Shown here: one piece after another, positions 28,620-38,663 of the stretch
Numbering within the stretch: the first letter of the stretch is position 1
How the letters are laid out: each line of letters starts with the position of its first letter
NCBI GenBank assembly: GCA_029961105.1
Contig: JASBVO010000005.1
Span: 62,001 to 126,000, forward strand
Direction of reading: 5' to 3'
Source: Micrococcus sp.
GTDB lineage: Bacteria; Actinomycetota; Actinomycetes; Actinomycetales; Micrococcaceae
Length of the DNA stretch: 64,000 nt
Notes under the pieces: generated by a model
The model's input: the letters and a program-made list of their open reading frames with translations, nothing else
Database searches by the model: none
Told to the model about the DNA's origin: nothing
Program-made: the position numbers and the translations under genes

Positions 28620-31600
28620 CAGTACTGCACCTCCTGGGAGCGCTTGCGGACCACCGAGATGATGTCCCGCTGGTTGCCGGTAGGGCCGAGGTAGTTGAAC
28701 GCCCAGGACAGGTGGGCGTAGCCGCCGATCATGTGCGTGGGCTTGACCAGGATCCGGGTCACCGAGTTGTGGATACCGCCCCGGCGGCCCGTGGCCTCGG
28801 ACTTCGGGACGTCGATGGTGCGTTCCTGGGCATGGTGGACGTACACGACGCCCTCGGGCATCCGGTGGGACACGATCGCCCGTCCCACGAACACGCCGTT
28901 GTTGTTGACGCACTCGACCCAGTCGTTGTCCGCCACCTCGATCAGCGCCGCGTCCTGCGGGGCCATCCACACCGTGGTGCCGCCGCGGGAGAGCGAGAGC
29001 ATGAACAGGTTGTCCTGGTACTCCGAGTGGATGGACCACTTGTTGTGCGGGGTCAGGTAGCGCAGCGAGATCGACAGCTCCCCGCGCTGGCCGAGCTTGG
29101 GCTCGCCGAACAGGCGGTGCATGTCCAGCGGCGGCCGGTACAGCGGCAGCATCTCCCCCATGTCCTTCATCCAGTCGTGGTCCAGGAAGAAGTGCATGCG
29201 CCCAGTCAGGGTGTGGAAGGGCTTGAGCCGCTCGATGTTGACCGTGAACGGGGCGTACCGCCGCCCGCCGGTCTCTGAGCCGGACCACTCCGGGGAGGTG
29301 ATCACGGGCACCGGCGCGGCCTGGGTGTCCGCGAAGGTGATCCGCTTCTCCTGGTTACCGGTGGCCAGGTCCGCCAGCCGCACCCCGGTGCGCTTCTCCA
29401 GGGTCTCGAAGCCCTGCACGGCCAGCTCGCCGTTGGTGGTACCCGAGAACATCAGGATGGCCTCGGCCATCCGCGCGTCCGTGTCCACCGCCGGGCGCCC
29501 GGCGGCGGCTCCCGAGTCGAACACCCCGTGCAGCCGGCCGAGCAGCTCGACCTGCTCGGTGACGTCGTACGTGATGTACTTGGTCGTGAAGCCCAGCGTG
29601 TCCGCCAGGGGCCCGACGGCGGCGAACTTGTCCCCGATGGCCGTGTAGTCCCGCTCCACGACCTTCAGGTCCGGCAGGTTCTTCCCGGGCACGGCGGGCA
29701 GATCCGTACCCTTCCACTCCGGGACGATGCCGCCGGGCTGGGCGATCTCCCCCGGGGTGTCGTGCGTCAGCGCCGTGGCCACGACGTCCTTGCGCACGCC
29801 CAGGTGGGTCCTCGACTGCCGAGCGACCTCCTCGGCGAGCAGCCGGAACAGCTCGTAGTCCGTCTTGGCCTCCCACGGCGGGGTGATCGCCGGGGTGAAG
29901 GCGTGCACGTAGGGATGCATGTCCGTGGAGGACAGGTCGTGCTTCTCGTACCAGGTGGCGGCCGGGAAGACGACGTCCGAGAGCAGCGTGGAACTGGTCA
30001 TCCGGAAGTCCGCGGAGACCAGCAGGTCCAGTTTCCCCTCGGGCGCCTGCTCGTGCCAGCGGACGTCCCGGGGACGGGAGTCGCCGTGGTCCTGACCCAG
30101 CACGTTGTGGTGCGTGCCGAGCAGGTGCTTGAGGAAGTACTCCTCCCCCTTCGCCGAGGAACCGAACAGGTTCGAGCGCCACAGCACCAGGGTGCGCGGC
30201 CAGTTCGCCTCGGCGTCCGGGTCCTCCACGGCGAACTGCAGGGACTCGTCCTTGAGCCGGGCCGCGATCCATTCGGCCTCGGTGGCGGCCTCGCCGTTCC
30301 CGACGGCGGCCACGGCCCGCTCCGCGACGTCCAGTGGGTTCTGGGTGAACTGGGGGTAGAAGGGCATCCAGCCCAGGCGGGTGGACTGGGCGATCACGTC
30401 CGCGGTGTGCTTGCCCGCCAGGTGGCCCTCGGCCAGCGGGGACTGCAGCGAGTCCGAGGAGTAGCCGTCGGAGCGGAACTGGTCCGTGTGCATGTACCAG
30501 AATGCGGTGCCGATCATGAACCGCGGCGGGCGGGACCAGTCCGAGGCGGCGGCCATGGCCGCCCAGCCGGTGATCGGCCGTGCCTTCTCCTGGCCGACGT
30601 AGTGGGCCCAGCCGCCGCCGTTGCGGCCCTGGCAGCCGCAGAGCATCAGCAGGGCCAGGATGGCCCGGTAGGTGGCGTCGCCGTGGTACCACTGGCAGAT
30701 GCCGGCGCCGAGGATGATCATCGACCGGCCGCCGGAGTCCTCGGCGTTCTTCGCGAACTCGCGCGCGGTGCGGATGGCCGCCTCGGCCGGCACCGAGGTG
30801 ATGTCCTCCTGCCAGGCCGGGGTGTAGGGGGTGTGTGGATCGTCGTAGCCGGCGGCCCACTGGCCCGGCAGGCCGGCCCGGCCGACGCCGTACTGGGCGA
30901 GCATCAGGTCGAACACCGTGGTGACCTTCCGGCCGGCCACCTCGGTGACCGGCACGCCCCGCCGGATCACCGAGCCGGAGCCGTCCGGGGCGGTGAAGGC
31001 CGGCAGGTCCACCACGGAGGTGCCGCCGTCGTGCCCGGTGGTGTCCGCCACCGACAGCGAGGGCCGCACGCCCTGCAGGTCCAGGTTCCAGCGCCCCTCG
31101 TCCTGCTCGTTGTACCGGAAGCCGACGGAGCCCTGGGGCACCACCGGCGTGCCGGCGTCGCGGTCCATCAGCACCGTCTTGAACTGTGGGTCCGCTGCCC
31201 GGGCCTCGGGGCCGCCGAGGTCCGCGGCGGTGAGGAACTTGCCGGGCACCACGGTGCCGTCCGCGCGCTCATCCAGGGTGACGAGGAAGGGCAAGTCCGT
31301 GAACTGCAGCACATAGTCCTCGAAGAACGGCACGCGGCGGTCCACGAAGTTCTCCTTGAGCACCACGTGGCCCATGGACATCGCCAGGGCGGCGTCCGTG
31401 CCCGCCTGGGCCGGCAGCCACTCGTCGGCGAACTTCGTGTTGTCCGCGTAGTCCGGGCTGACGGAGACGACCTTGGTGCCGCGGTACCGGACCTCGGCCA
31501 TCCAGTGGGCGTCGGGGGTGCGGGTGACCGGGACATTGGACCCCCACATCATCAGGTAGGTGGCGTCCCACCAGTCCCCGGACTCGGGCACGTCGGTCTG

Positions 31601-32341
31601 GTCACCGAACACCTGGGGGCTGGCCACCGGCAGATCCGCGTACCAGTCATAGAAGCTGTTCATCACCCCGCCGATGAGGTTGATGAACCGCGCGCCGGCG
31701 GCGTGGGAGACCATGGACATGGCCGGGATGGGCGAAAAGCCGGTGCAGCGATCCGGACCGTAGGCCTTGATGGTGTGCACGTGGGCTGCCGCGGAGAGTT
31801 CGATGGCCTCCTGCCAGCTGGCCCGCACCAGCCCGCCCTTGCCACGGGCCTGTTGATAGGTGCGGCGCCTGTCCGGGTCGTTGACGATGGACTGCCAGGC
31901 GGTCACCGGGTCGCCTCCGGCGGCCTCCTTGGCGTCCCGGTACATCTGCAGCAGCGTGCCGCGGATGTAGGGATAGCGCACGCGGGTGGGCGAGTACGTG
32001 TACCAGGAGAACGCGGCGCCCCGGGGGCAACCGCGCGGCTCGTACTCGGGCCGGTCCGGGCCGACGGAGGGGTAGTCCGTCTCCTGGGCCTCCCAGGTGA
32101 TGATCCCGTCCTTGACGTACACCTTCCAGGAGCACGACCCGGTGCAGTTCACGCCGTGGGTCGAGCGGACCACCTTGTCATGGCTCCACCGGTTGCGATA
32201 GAAGGCGTCGCCGTCCCGGCCCCCTTCCCGGAAGACGGCCCGCCCGTCCTCCGTCTCGTCCCATCGGGTGAAGAACCGACCGATGTTGAGCAGTGCCTGG
32301 GTTGCCGGACCGTCCATTCCGGGCTTCACCGGGGTCGTCAT
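28619..32341 (-). CDS. narG: Respiratory nitrate reductase alpha subunit (molybdopterin)
   Basis: NarG reduces nitrate to nitrite at a Mo-bis-MGD centre on the cytoplasmic face. The 1240-residue product is full length. The FS0 cluster ligands His62, Cys66, Cys70 and Cys105 have the same spacing as in Escherichia coli NarG, and YDWYADLP (231–238) includes the Mo-ligating Asp region. No Tat signal is present, as expected for the cytoplasm-facing enzyme. There is no ribosome-binding site; a TACAGT hexamer ends 6 bp before the ATG, suggesting a leaderless transcript. Confidence 0.97.
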   Translation of the reverse strand: MTTPVKPGMDGPATQALLNIGRFFTRWDETEDGRAVFREGGRDGDAFYRNRWSHDKVVRSTHGVNCTGSCSWKVYVKDGIITWEAQETDYPSVGPDRPEYEPRGCPRGAAFSWYTYSPTRVRYPYIRGTLLQMYRDAKEAAGGDPVTAWQSIVNDPDRRRTYQQARGKGGLVRASWQEAIELSAAAHVHTIKAYGPDRCTGFSPIPAMSMVSHAAGARFINLIGGVMNSFYDWYADLPVASPQVFGDQTDVPESGDWWDATYLMMWGSNVPVTRTPDAHWMAEVRYRGTKVVSVSPDYADNTKFADEWLPAQAGTDAALAMSMGHVVLKENFVDRRVPFFEDYVLQFTDLPFLVTLDERADGTVVPGKFLTAADLGGPEARAADPQFKTVLMDRDAGTPVVPQGSVGFRYNEQDEGRWNLDLQGVRPSLSVADTTGHDGGTSVVDLPAFTAPDGSGSVIRRGVPVTEVAGRKVTTVFDLMLAQYGVGRAGLPGQWAAGYDDPHTPYTPAWQEDITSVPAEAAIRTAREFAKNAEDSGGRSMIILGAGICQWYHGDATYRAILALLMLCGCQGRNGGGWAHYVGQEKARPITGWAAMAAASDWSRPPRFMIGTAFWYMHTDQFRSDGYSSDSLQSPLAEGHLAGKHTADVIAQSTRLGWMPFYPQFTQNPLDVAERAVAAVGNGEAATEAEWIAARLKDESLQFAVEDPDAEANWPRTLVLWRSNLFGSSAKGEEYFLKHLLGTHHNVLGQDHGDSRPRDVRWHEQAPEGKLDLLVSADFRMTSSTLLSDVVFPAATWYEKHDLSSTDMHPYVHAFTPAITPPWEAKTDYELFRLLAEEVARQSRTHLGVRKDVVATALTHDTPGEIAQPGGIVPEWKGTDLPAVPGKNLPDLKVVERDYTAIGDKFAAVGPLADTLGFTTKYITYDVTEQVELLGRLHGVFDSGAAAGRPAVDTDARMAEAILMFSGTTNGELAVQGFETLEKRTGVRLADLATGNQEKRITFADTQAAPVPVITSPEWSGSETGGRRYAPFTVNIERLKPFHTLTGRMHFFLDHDWMKDMGEMLPLYRPPLDMHRLFGEPKLGQRGELSISLRYLTPHNKWSIHSEYQDNLFMLSLSRGGTTVWMAPQDAALIEVADNDWVECVNNNGVFVGRAIVSHRMPEGVVYVHHAQERTIDVPKSEATGRRGGIHNSVTRILVKPTHMIGGYAHLSWAFNYLGPTGNQRDIISVVRKRSQEVQY

Positions 32342-32347
32342 GGGGCC

Positions 32348-32413
32348 ACTGTAAGCACGACGAGGCCCCCAGCGGCAGACCTAAAAGTCCAGATCAGCCG
32401 AAGGAGGCCTCGT
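32348..32413 (-). promoter_or_regulatory. Candidate nar promoter region with inverted repeat
   Basis: TACAGT on the minus strand (32348–32353) could be the -10 of narG. Upstream, ACGAGGCC (32360–32367) and GGCCTCGT (32406–32413) form an 8-bp inverted repeat with a 38-bp spacer. No obvious FNR-type site was seen. This occupies most of the 169-bp gap between narG and the symporter gene. Confidence 0.35.
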
Positions 32414-32510
32414 GTTGGGCAAGGATTTCCCGATTCGTCACCTGACCGGGCGTCCTCGCGGGTTTCAGGACCGCCGCCGTGCCCTGTTCACTGTCGGACC
32501 GGCGGGCGGA

Positions 32511-34037
32511 TCACACCGGGTCGACATCGCTCTCCCGGATGCGTTCCACGTTGAGCGAGCGGCCGGTGTGGGTGCGGGAGGAACCGATGACGTTGCCCGA
32601 CTTCCAGTTCTCCCAGCCCGGACGATCGACCATGAAGTCCTCGATCTCGGCTGCGGAGGCCACGAGCTTGGGGTCGTGCTTGAGGTAGTGGCGGGTCTCG
32701 CGGGCGATCAGGCCCGAGAGGATGAGCAGGCCGATGAGGTTGGGCAGCGCCATCAGGCCGTTCATGATGTCCGAGAAGTTCCAGACGACTGCCAGCGGGA
32801 TGGTGCTGCCGATGAAGACGACCAGCGAGAACACCACGCGGTAGGGCATCACGAGCCGCTGTCCGAAGAGGCGTTCGACGTTGCGTTCACCGTAGTAGGA
32901 CCAGCCGAGGATGGTGGAGAAGGCGAACATCACCAGGCCGAGGGTGACGACCCAGTGGCCCCACTGGCCCGGCAGCCCGGTGGAGAACGCCTCGCCCGTC
33001 ATGAGGGCCGCGGAGATCTGCTCGCCGGCCTCGTCGACCCGGGTCCAGGTTCCGGTGGTGATGATGACCAGGCCGGTGCAGGTGACCACGATGATGGTGT
33101 CGATGAAGGTCTGGGTCATGGACACCAGGCCCTGGCGGACCGGGTGGGTGGTCTGCGCGGCGGCGGCGGCGATGGCGGCCGAGCCCATGCCGGACTCGTT
33201 GGAGAACACGCCGCGGGCGACGCCGTACTGGATGGCGATGATGAGCGCGGAGCCGAGGAACCCGCCGGTGGCAGCGGTGCCGGTGAACGCGTCCGTGAAG
33301 ATCTGGGCGAAGGCCGCGGGGATGCCGCCGATGTTGGCGATGAGGATGTACAGGGCCGCGGCGACGTAGAAGACGATCATGATCGGCACGAACGTCGAGG
33401 TGACGCGACCGATGGACTTGATGCCACCGACCAGCACCAGCAGGGTCAGCACGGTCAGGATGATGCCGGTGATCCACGGCACCAGGCCGAAGGACTCCTC
33501 GACATTGGCGGCGATCGAGTTGGCCTGGGTCATGTTGCCGATGCCGAAGGAGGCCAGGAAGGCGAAGACGGCGAAGGACAGGGCCAGGATCTTCCCGAGC
33601 GGTCCCCTGATGGCCTTCTGCAGGTAGTACTGCGGACCGCCGGACTTCTCCCCGGCCTCGTCGGTGGTGCGGAACCGGACCGCCAGGTAGGCCTCCGAGT
33701 ACTTCGAGGCCATGCCCAGCAGGCCCGTCACCCACATCCAGAACAGCGCGCCGGGCCCGCCGATGCCGATGGCCGTGGCCACGCCCACGATGTTGCCGGT
33801 GCCCACGGTGGCCGCCAGCGCGGTGGTCAGGGCCTGGAACTGCGAGATGTCGCCTTCCTCGGAGTCATCGCGCCGGCGGATGATCCCGAGGTTGATGGCG
33901 GGGAAGAGCTTGTGGAACTGCAGGAACCCCAGCCGGATGGTGAGGTAGAGACCCGTACCCAGGAGCAGTGGGATGAGGAAGAACGGTCCCCAGACGAAGG
34001 ACCCGATGTCTCCCAGGACTTTTTCCAGTTGTTCCAT
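32511..34037 (-). CDS. Alanine/glycine:cation symporter family protein
   Basis: The 508-residue protein has about 11 hydrophobic segments and the AGCS (AlsT/AgcS) signatures: ALTTALAATVGTGNIVGVATAI near residue 75, GPGALFWMWVTGLLGMASKYSE following it, and NESGMGSAAIAAAAAQT in the middle. Members import alanine or glycine with Na+ or H+. It lies upstream of narG on the same strand, separated by 169 bp, so a functional tie to nitrate respiration is not implied. Substrate preference is not readable. Confidence 0.93.
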   Translation of the reverse strand: MEQLEKVLGDIGSFVWGPFFLIPLLLGTGLYLTIRLGFLQFHKLFPAINLGIIRRRDDSEEGDISQFQALTTALAATVGTGNIVGVATAIGIGGPGALFWMWVTGLLGMASKYSEAYLAVRFRTTDEAGEKSGGPQYYLQKAIRGPLGKILALSFAVFAFLASFGIGNMTQANSIAANVEESFGLVPWITGIILTVLTLLVLVGGIKSIGRVTSTFVPIMIVFYVAAALYILIANIGGIPAAFAQIFTDAFTGTAATGGFLGSALIIAIQYGVARGVFSNESGMGSAAIAAAAAQTTHPVRQGLVSMTQTFIDTIIVVTCTGLVIITTGTWTRVDEAGEQISAALMTGEAFSTGLPGQWGHWVVTLGLVMFAFSTILGWSYYGERNVERLFGQRLVMPYRVVFSLVVFIGSTIPLAVVWNFSDIMNGLMALPNLIGLLILSGLIARETRHYLKHDPKLVASAAEIEDFMVDRPGWENWKSGNVIGSSRTHTGRSLNVERIRESDVDPV

Positions 34038-34177
34038 GGCGGTGAACCGGACTTTCTCTCAAGGTGCGATGCCCGTCCCCACGGGCTTGAGCCGGTCACG
34101 ACGGTGGCCGGAATGTCCAGAATGTGGCATAGGCCACGTCCAGTCAAGTGACGTCCCGTGTGAGAGGTCCGCTCTGC

Positions 34178-35503
34178 TCAGGAGCTCCGAGGACCGTCCG
34201 GACCCACCACGATCGTCGCCCGCGGAGACTCGGCCAGGCGACGGGCCACCGACCGCACCTGGTCGCCGGAAACCTGGCGCAACCGGTCCAGGGCGCCGTC
34301 CAGGTCCACGAACTCCCCGGTCACCAGTTCCGCCCGCCCCAGCCGGGACATCCGCGAGCCGGTGTCCTCCAGACCCAGCACCGTTCCCCCGGACAGCTGG
34401 CCGCGGGCCCGGTCCAGCTCTTCATCGGTGATGCCGTGCTCGGCCAGGCGTTCCAGTTCACTGATCATCAGGTCCGCCACGGCATCGGCCCTGGAGGGCG
34501 AGCAGCCGGCGTACAGCCCGAAGTAGCCCACGTCCGAATAGGACGCCGAGAACGAATAGGTGTTGTACGCCAGGCCTCGCTTCTCCCGCACCTCCTGGAA
34601 CAGCCTGGAGCTCATGCCGCCACCGAGGGCGGAGTTCATGATCGCCAGGGCGAACCGGTCCGGATCCAGGGTGTGGACCGAGCGTCCCCCGACGAGCACC
34701 GAGGCCTGTTCCACCGGACGTTCCACGCGGTGCACGCCCTCGGCGATCGCGGCCCCGGTGTAGACGTGACTGCGCCGCGGAGCCGGGACGGCGCCGTCGG
34801 GCAGGTCCCAGCCGGAGCGCTGCAGGGCTTCCAGGACGAGCCGGCACACCTCGTCGTGGTCCAGTCCGCCGGCCGCGGTCACCACCAGTTCATCCGGCCG
34901 GTACCAGTGCCGGTAGTGGTCCACGACCCGGTCGCGGGTGATCTCGCGGATGGCCTCCGGAGTGCCGCCGATGGGCCGGCCAAGCGGGTGGCCGTCCAGG
35001 AGTTTCGCGGCCAGTTCCTCGTGCGCGGTGTCCACGGGGTCATCGGCGTCCATGGCCAGTTCCTCGAGGATCACGCCTCGCTCGGTCTCCAGTTCGGCGG
35101 GGTCGATCAGTGCCGAGGTCACCATGTCCGTGATCACCTCGATCGCCATCGGCAGGTCGGTGTCGAGCACCCGTGCGTGGTAACAGGTGGATTCCTTGGC
35201 GGTGGAGGCGTTGGACTCCCCGCCCACCCGGTCGAAGGCCGTGGCGATGTCCATGGCGGAGCGGTGCGGGGTGCCCTTGAAGAGCAGGTGCTCCAGGAAG
35301 TGCGTGGACCCGAAGCCTCCCTCGGCCTCGTCCCGCGAGCCCACGGCGATCCAGAACCCGATGGTCACCGACCGCTGTTCCGGCATCGACTCCGTGAGCA
35401 CCCGGACGCCGCCGGGCAGCACTGACCGGCGTACCACGGAGCCATGGCCGGCGTCCTGGATCGTTCCGGTGAAGTCTGCAGGGATCGGGATGGTGGGAGT
35501 CAT
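34178..35503 (-). CDS. M16 family zinc peptidase
   Basis: The 441-residue product belongs to the pitrilysin/mitochondrial-processing-peptidase family. The inverted zinc motif HFLEH (68–72) is followed about 75 residues later by the third ligand region ILEELAMDADDP (145–156), so it should be active. The C-terminal half is the usual inactive repeat. In actinobacteria this gene usually sits between pnp and dapB; here the symporter and nar genes intervene. The substrate is unknown. Confidence 0.93.
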   Translation of the reverse strand: MTPTIPIPADFTGTIQDAGHGSVVRRSVLPGGVRVLTESMPEQRSVTIGFWIAVGSRDEAEGGFGSTHFLEHLLFKGTPHRSAMDIATAFDRVGGESNASTAKESTCYHARVLDTDLPMAIEVITDMVTSALIDPAELETERGVILEELAMDADDPVDTAHEELAAKLLDGHPLGRPIGGTPEAIREITRDRVVDHYRHWYRPDELVVTAAGGLDHDEVCRLVLEALQRSGWDLPDGAVPAPRRSHVYTGAAIAEGVHRVERPVEQASVLVGGRSVHTLDPDRFALAIMNSALGGGMSSRLFQEVREKRGLAYNTYSFSASYSDVGYFGLYAGCSPSRADAVADLMISELERLAEHGITDEELDRARGQLSGGTVLGLEDTGSRMSRLGRAELVTGEFVDLDGALDRLRQVSGDQVRSVARRLAESPRATIVVGPDGPRSS

Positions 35504-35634
35504 GTGCCTGAAGCTACCAGCGCGCGCGGACGTCTCCGGCCAGGGCCGGTCGGTCCAGGCTGCGCGGCCGGGTGGGACCGGGGGTCACGGGCGCCACCGG
35601 TCGAAGTCACCCGGCTCCCGGCTCCCGTACACGC

Positions 35635-35678
35635 GACCGGCCGGTGGGCCGCACTCTCGTGCGGTCCACCGGCCGGTC
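35635..35678. terminator. 20-bp hairpin downstream of pnp, probable terminator
   Basis: Arms at 35635–35654 and 35659–35678 pair over 20 bp with one G-T-type mismatch around a TCTC tetraloop. There is no U-tract. It lies in the 289-bp gap between pnp (ends 35793) and the M16 gene (starts 35503); nothing else was identified in that gap. Confidence 0.6.
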
Positions 35679-35792
35679 GGGACCCTTCGTCATCCCTGCG
35701 CCACCGCACCCTGCCCGGCCCCCGCCTCGGCTCAGGGTCCTGCGGGACCGGGCCGGCGTCGGGGCGTCCGAGAAGGACGGGTGAGACGGAGG

Positions 35793-38075
35793 TCAGCCCT
35801 CCTGGTCAGCGCCCTCGGACGCCACGGAGGCGGACTCGCCCTCCGCCACGGCGCCCTCCGAGGCGGCACCCTCATCGACCACGGGGGCCAGGGAGAGCTT
35901 GCCGCGGTCGTCGATCTTGGTGATCTCCACCTGGATCTTCTGGCCGACCTCGACGACGTCCTCGACGTCCTCGACGCGCTTGCCCTCGTTGATCTTCCGC
36001 AGCTCGGAGATGTGCAGCAGGCCGTCCTTGCCCGGGGTCAGGGACACGAAGGCACCGAAGGTCGTCAGCTTCACCACGGTGCCGAGGTAGCGCTCACCGA
36101 CCTCGGGGACCTGCGGGTTGGCGATGGCGTTGACCGCCGACCGGGCGGCCTCGGCCTGCGAGCCCTCGGTGGCGCCGATCAGCACGGTGCCGTCGTCCTC
36201 GATGGAGATGTCGGCGCCGGTGTCGTCCTGGATCTGGTTGATCATGGCGCCCTTGGGGCCGATGACCGCACCGATCTTGTCCACCGGGATCTTGATGGCG
36301 ATGATCCGCGGGGCGTACTGGCTCATCTCGTCCGGGGTGTCGATCGCGGCGTTCAGGACACCGAGGATGTGCAGCCGGGCCTCACGGGCCTGGGTCAGGG
36401 CGGCAGCCAGCACGGAGGCCGGGATGCCGTCCAGCTTGGTGTCCAGCTGGATCGCGGTGACGAACTCGGAGGTACCGGCGACCTTGAAGTCCATGTCGCC
36501 GAAGGCGTCCTCGGCGCCGAGGATGTCGGTCAGGGCCGCGTAGCGGGTCTGACCGTCCACGGTGTCCGAGACCAGGCCCATGGCGATGCCGGCCACGGGG
36601 GCCTTCAGCGGCACGCCGGCGTTGAGCATCGACAGCGTCGAGGCGCAGACCGAGCCCATGGAGGTGGAGCCGTTGGAGCTGAGGGCCTCGGAGACCTGGC
36701 GGATGGCGTAGGGGAACTCGTCGCGGGACGGCAGCACGGGCACCAGGGCGCGCTCGGCCAGGGCGCCGTGGCCGATCTCGCGGCGCTTGGGCGAACCCAC
36801 GCGACCGGTCTCGCCGGTGGAGTACGGCGGGAAGTTGTAGTGGTGGATGTAGCGCTTGGAGGTCTCCGGGGCCAGCGAGTCGATCTGCTGTTCCATCTTG
36901 AGCATGTTCAGCGTGGTGACGCCCATGATCTGGGTCTCGCCGCGCTCGAAGATGGCGGAGCCGTGCACGCGCGGCAGGACCTCGACCTCGGCGGTCAGCT
37001 TGCGGATGTCCGTCAGGCCGCGGCCGTCGATGCGGACCTGGTCCTTCAGGATGCGCTGGCGCACGACCTGCTTGGTGACGGCGCCGTAGGCCTTGGCGAT
37101 CTCCTGGCGGCGCTCCTCGAAGGCGGTGCCCTCACCGGTCAGGGCCTCGAGGACCTCGAGGTGGTAGGCGTCCGAGGCGTTCTGGCGCTCCTGCTTGTCA
37201 CCGATCGAGTAGATCTCGGTCAACCGGGCGGTGGCGAACTGCTCGACGGCGGCGTAGGCGTCGTCCTCGTAGTCCTTGAAGACCGGGACCTCGACCGGGG
37301 CCTTGGCGGCGCGGGCGGCCAGGTCGGCCTGGGCCTCGCACAGGGCCTTGATGAACGGCTTGGCCGCCTCGAGGCCCTCGGCCACGACCTCCTCGGTGGG
37401 GGCGGTGGCGCCCTGGTCCTTGACCAGGCTCCAGACGTCCGGGGTCGCCTCGGCCTCGACCATCATGACGGCGATGTCGTCACCGGCCACGCGGCCGGCC
37501 ACGGCCATGTTGAACACGGCGTTCTTCAGCTGGGAGTGCTTCGGGAAGGCGACCCACTGGCGGTTGCCGGCGCCGTCGTCGACCAGGGCGACGCGCACGC
37601 CGCCGATGGGGCCCGAGAACGGCAGGCCGGAGAGCTGGGTGGACATGGACGCGGCGTTGATGGCCACGGTGTCGTAGATCTCGTCCGGGGCGATCGAGGT
37701 GACGGTCACGACGACCTGCACCTCGTTGCGGATGCCCTTGGTGAAGGCCGGGCGCAGCGGACGGTCGATCAGGCGGCAGGTGAGGACGGCGTCCGTGGTC
37801 GGGCGGCCCTCACGCCGGAAGAAGGAACCGGGGATGCGGCCGGCGGCGTACATCCGCTCCTCGACGTCCACGGTGAGCGGGAAGAAGTCGAAGCCCTCAC
37901 GCGGGGACTTGCCGACGGTGGTGGCGGACAGCATCGACGTCTCCTCGTCGATGTAGACCATGGCCGCACCGGCGGCCTGCTGGGCCAGGCGGCCCGTCTC
38001 GAAGCGCACGACGCGCTGGCCGTAGGAGCCGTTGTCGATGACGGCTTCGGCGAACTGGATCTCGGGACCCTCCAT
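35793..38075 (-). CDS. pnp: Polyribonucleotide nucleotidyltransferase (PNPase)
   Basis: PNPase degrades RNA 3'-5' by phosphorolysis. The 760-residue product has two RNase PH-like domains, the second with [18 protein letters not shown], then a KH domain ([16 protein letters not shown]) and an S1 domain ([26 protein letters not shown]). The C-terminal tail is acidic. The ATG at 38075 is preceded by AAAGGA. The leader contains a CTTCGATCGAAG palindrome at 38119–38130; pnp leaders in other bacteria are processed for autoregulation, but no equivalence is shown here. Confidence 0.97.
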   Translation of the reverse strand: MEGPEIQFAEAVIDNGSYGQRVVRFETGRLAQQAAGAAMVYIDEETSMLSATTVGKSPREGFDFFPLTVDVEERMYAAGRIPGSFFRREGRPTTDAVLTCRLIDRPLRPAFTKGIRNEVQVVVTVTSIAPDEIYDTVAINAASMSTQLSGLPFSGPIGGVRVALVDDGAGNRQWVAFPKHSQLKNAVFNMAVAGRVAGDDIAVMMVEAEATPDVWSLVKDQGATAPTEEVVAEGLEAAKPFIKALCEAQADLAARAAKAPVEVPVFKDYEDDAYAAVEQFATARLTEIYSIGDKQERQNASDAYHLEVLEALTGEGTAFEERRQEIAKAYGAVTKQVVRQRILKDQVRIDGRGLTDIRKLTAEVEVLPRVHGSAIFERGETQIMGVTTLNMLKMEQQIDSLAPETSKRYIHHYNFPPYSTGETGRVGSPKRREIGHGALAERALVPVLPSRDEFPYAIRQVSEALSSNGSTSMGSVCASTLSMLNAGVPLKAPVAGIAMGLVSDTVDGQTRYAALTDILGAEDAFGDMDFKVAGTSEFVTAIQLDTKLDGIPASVLAAALTQAREARLHILGVLNAAIDTPDEMSQYAPRIIAIKIPVDKIGAVIGPKGAMINQIQDDTGADISIEDDGTVLIGATEGSQAEAARSAVNAIANPQVPEVGERYLGTVVKLTTFGAFVSLTPGKDGLLHISELRKINEGKRVEDVEDVVEVGQKIQVEITKIDDRGKLSLAPVVDEGAASEGAVAEGESASVASEGADQEG

Positions 38076-38257
38076 GGGTGGGTGTCCTTTCGGTACGGCC
38101 CGCCGTGTCACCCCCGGTCTTCGATCGAAGCCCCCGGACTCTTGCGTTCCGGAAGCCACTGTCGAGGACCGCGAACGGCGACTCGTGAGCGGGCGTGGAT
38201 AGGGATGGTGGGAGGCATGCGCCGTACGCACGTGCGCAGTCCCCCCGGATAAGACTA

Positions 38258-38305
38258 GAGGCGGCGACCCGCTGGGGGGAAACCCCCCACGCGGACCACC
38301 GCCTC
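38258..38305. terminator. Hairpin between rpsO and pnp
   Basis: Outer arms GAGGCGG (38258–38264) and CCGCCTC (38299–38305) enclose an inner GGGGGG-AAA-CCCCCC stem-loop. It begins 8 bp after the rpsO stop and probably terminates or attenuates rpsO transcription before pnp. Confidence 0.6.
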
Positions 38306-38313
38306 CAGCGATG

Positions 38314-38583
38314 TCACTTACGCAGGCCGAGACGCTCGATCAGCGAGCGGTAGCGTGCGATGTCGGTCTTCTCGAGGTAGCCGAGCATGCGACGACGGCG
38401 ACCGACCAGGGCCATCAGGCCGCGGCGGGTGTGGTGGTCGTGCTTGTGCGACTTCAGGTGCTCCGTCAGGTCCGAGATGCGGCGCGAGAGCACGGCGATC
38501 TGGACTTCGGGGGACCCGGTGTCACCCTCGTGGGTGGCGTATTCCTTGATGATGGACGTCTTGACGGCGGGGTCGAGTGCCAC
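38314..38583 (-). CDS. rpsO: 30S ribosomal protein S15
   Basis: S15 is a primary 16S rRNA binder that organises the platform of the small subunit. The 89-residue product is full length, with typical motifs [19 protein letters not shown] and [19 protein letters not shown] minus-strand TAGGAT at 38661–38666 is a candidate -10, overlapping the stop of the upstream methyltransferase gene. The leader holds a small GGCGG/CCGCC hairpin near 38619–38630, which could be a terminator for the upstream gene or an autoregulatory S15 site. Confidence 0.98.
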   Translation of the reverse strand: MALDPAVKTSIIKEYATHEGDTGSPEVQIAVLSRRISDLTEHLKSHKHDHHTRRGLMALVGRRRRMLGYLEKTDIARYRSLIERLGLRK

Positions 38584-38663
38584 GCGAACTCCTTACGAGT
38601 TGTGCCGCGATCAACAACGGCGGTCCCGCCACCGCGGACTGCAGCGGGCGCCAGCCGTCCATC

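Noticed and set aside
29528..32554. Long plus-strand open frame opposite narG
   Set aside because: It mirrors narG, which has full family motifs; the antisense translation has no recognisable domain.
24138..34037. Nitrate reductase region as a recent mobile island
   Set aside because: No integrase, transposase, tRNA target, direct repeats or obvious composition change was found at the borders.
35187..38252. Plus-strand open frame of about 1000 codons opposite pnp
   Set aside because: Antisense shadow of pnp; the Asp/Gly/Val/Leu-rich product has no motif and no start signal.
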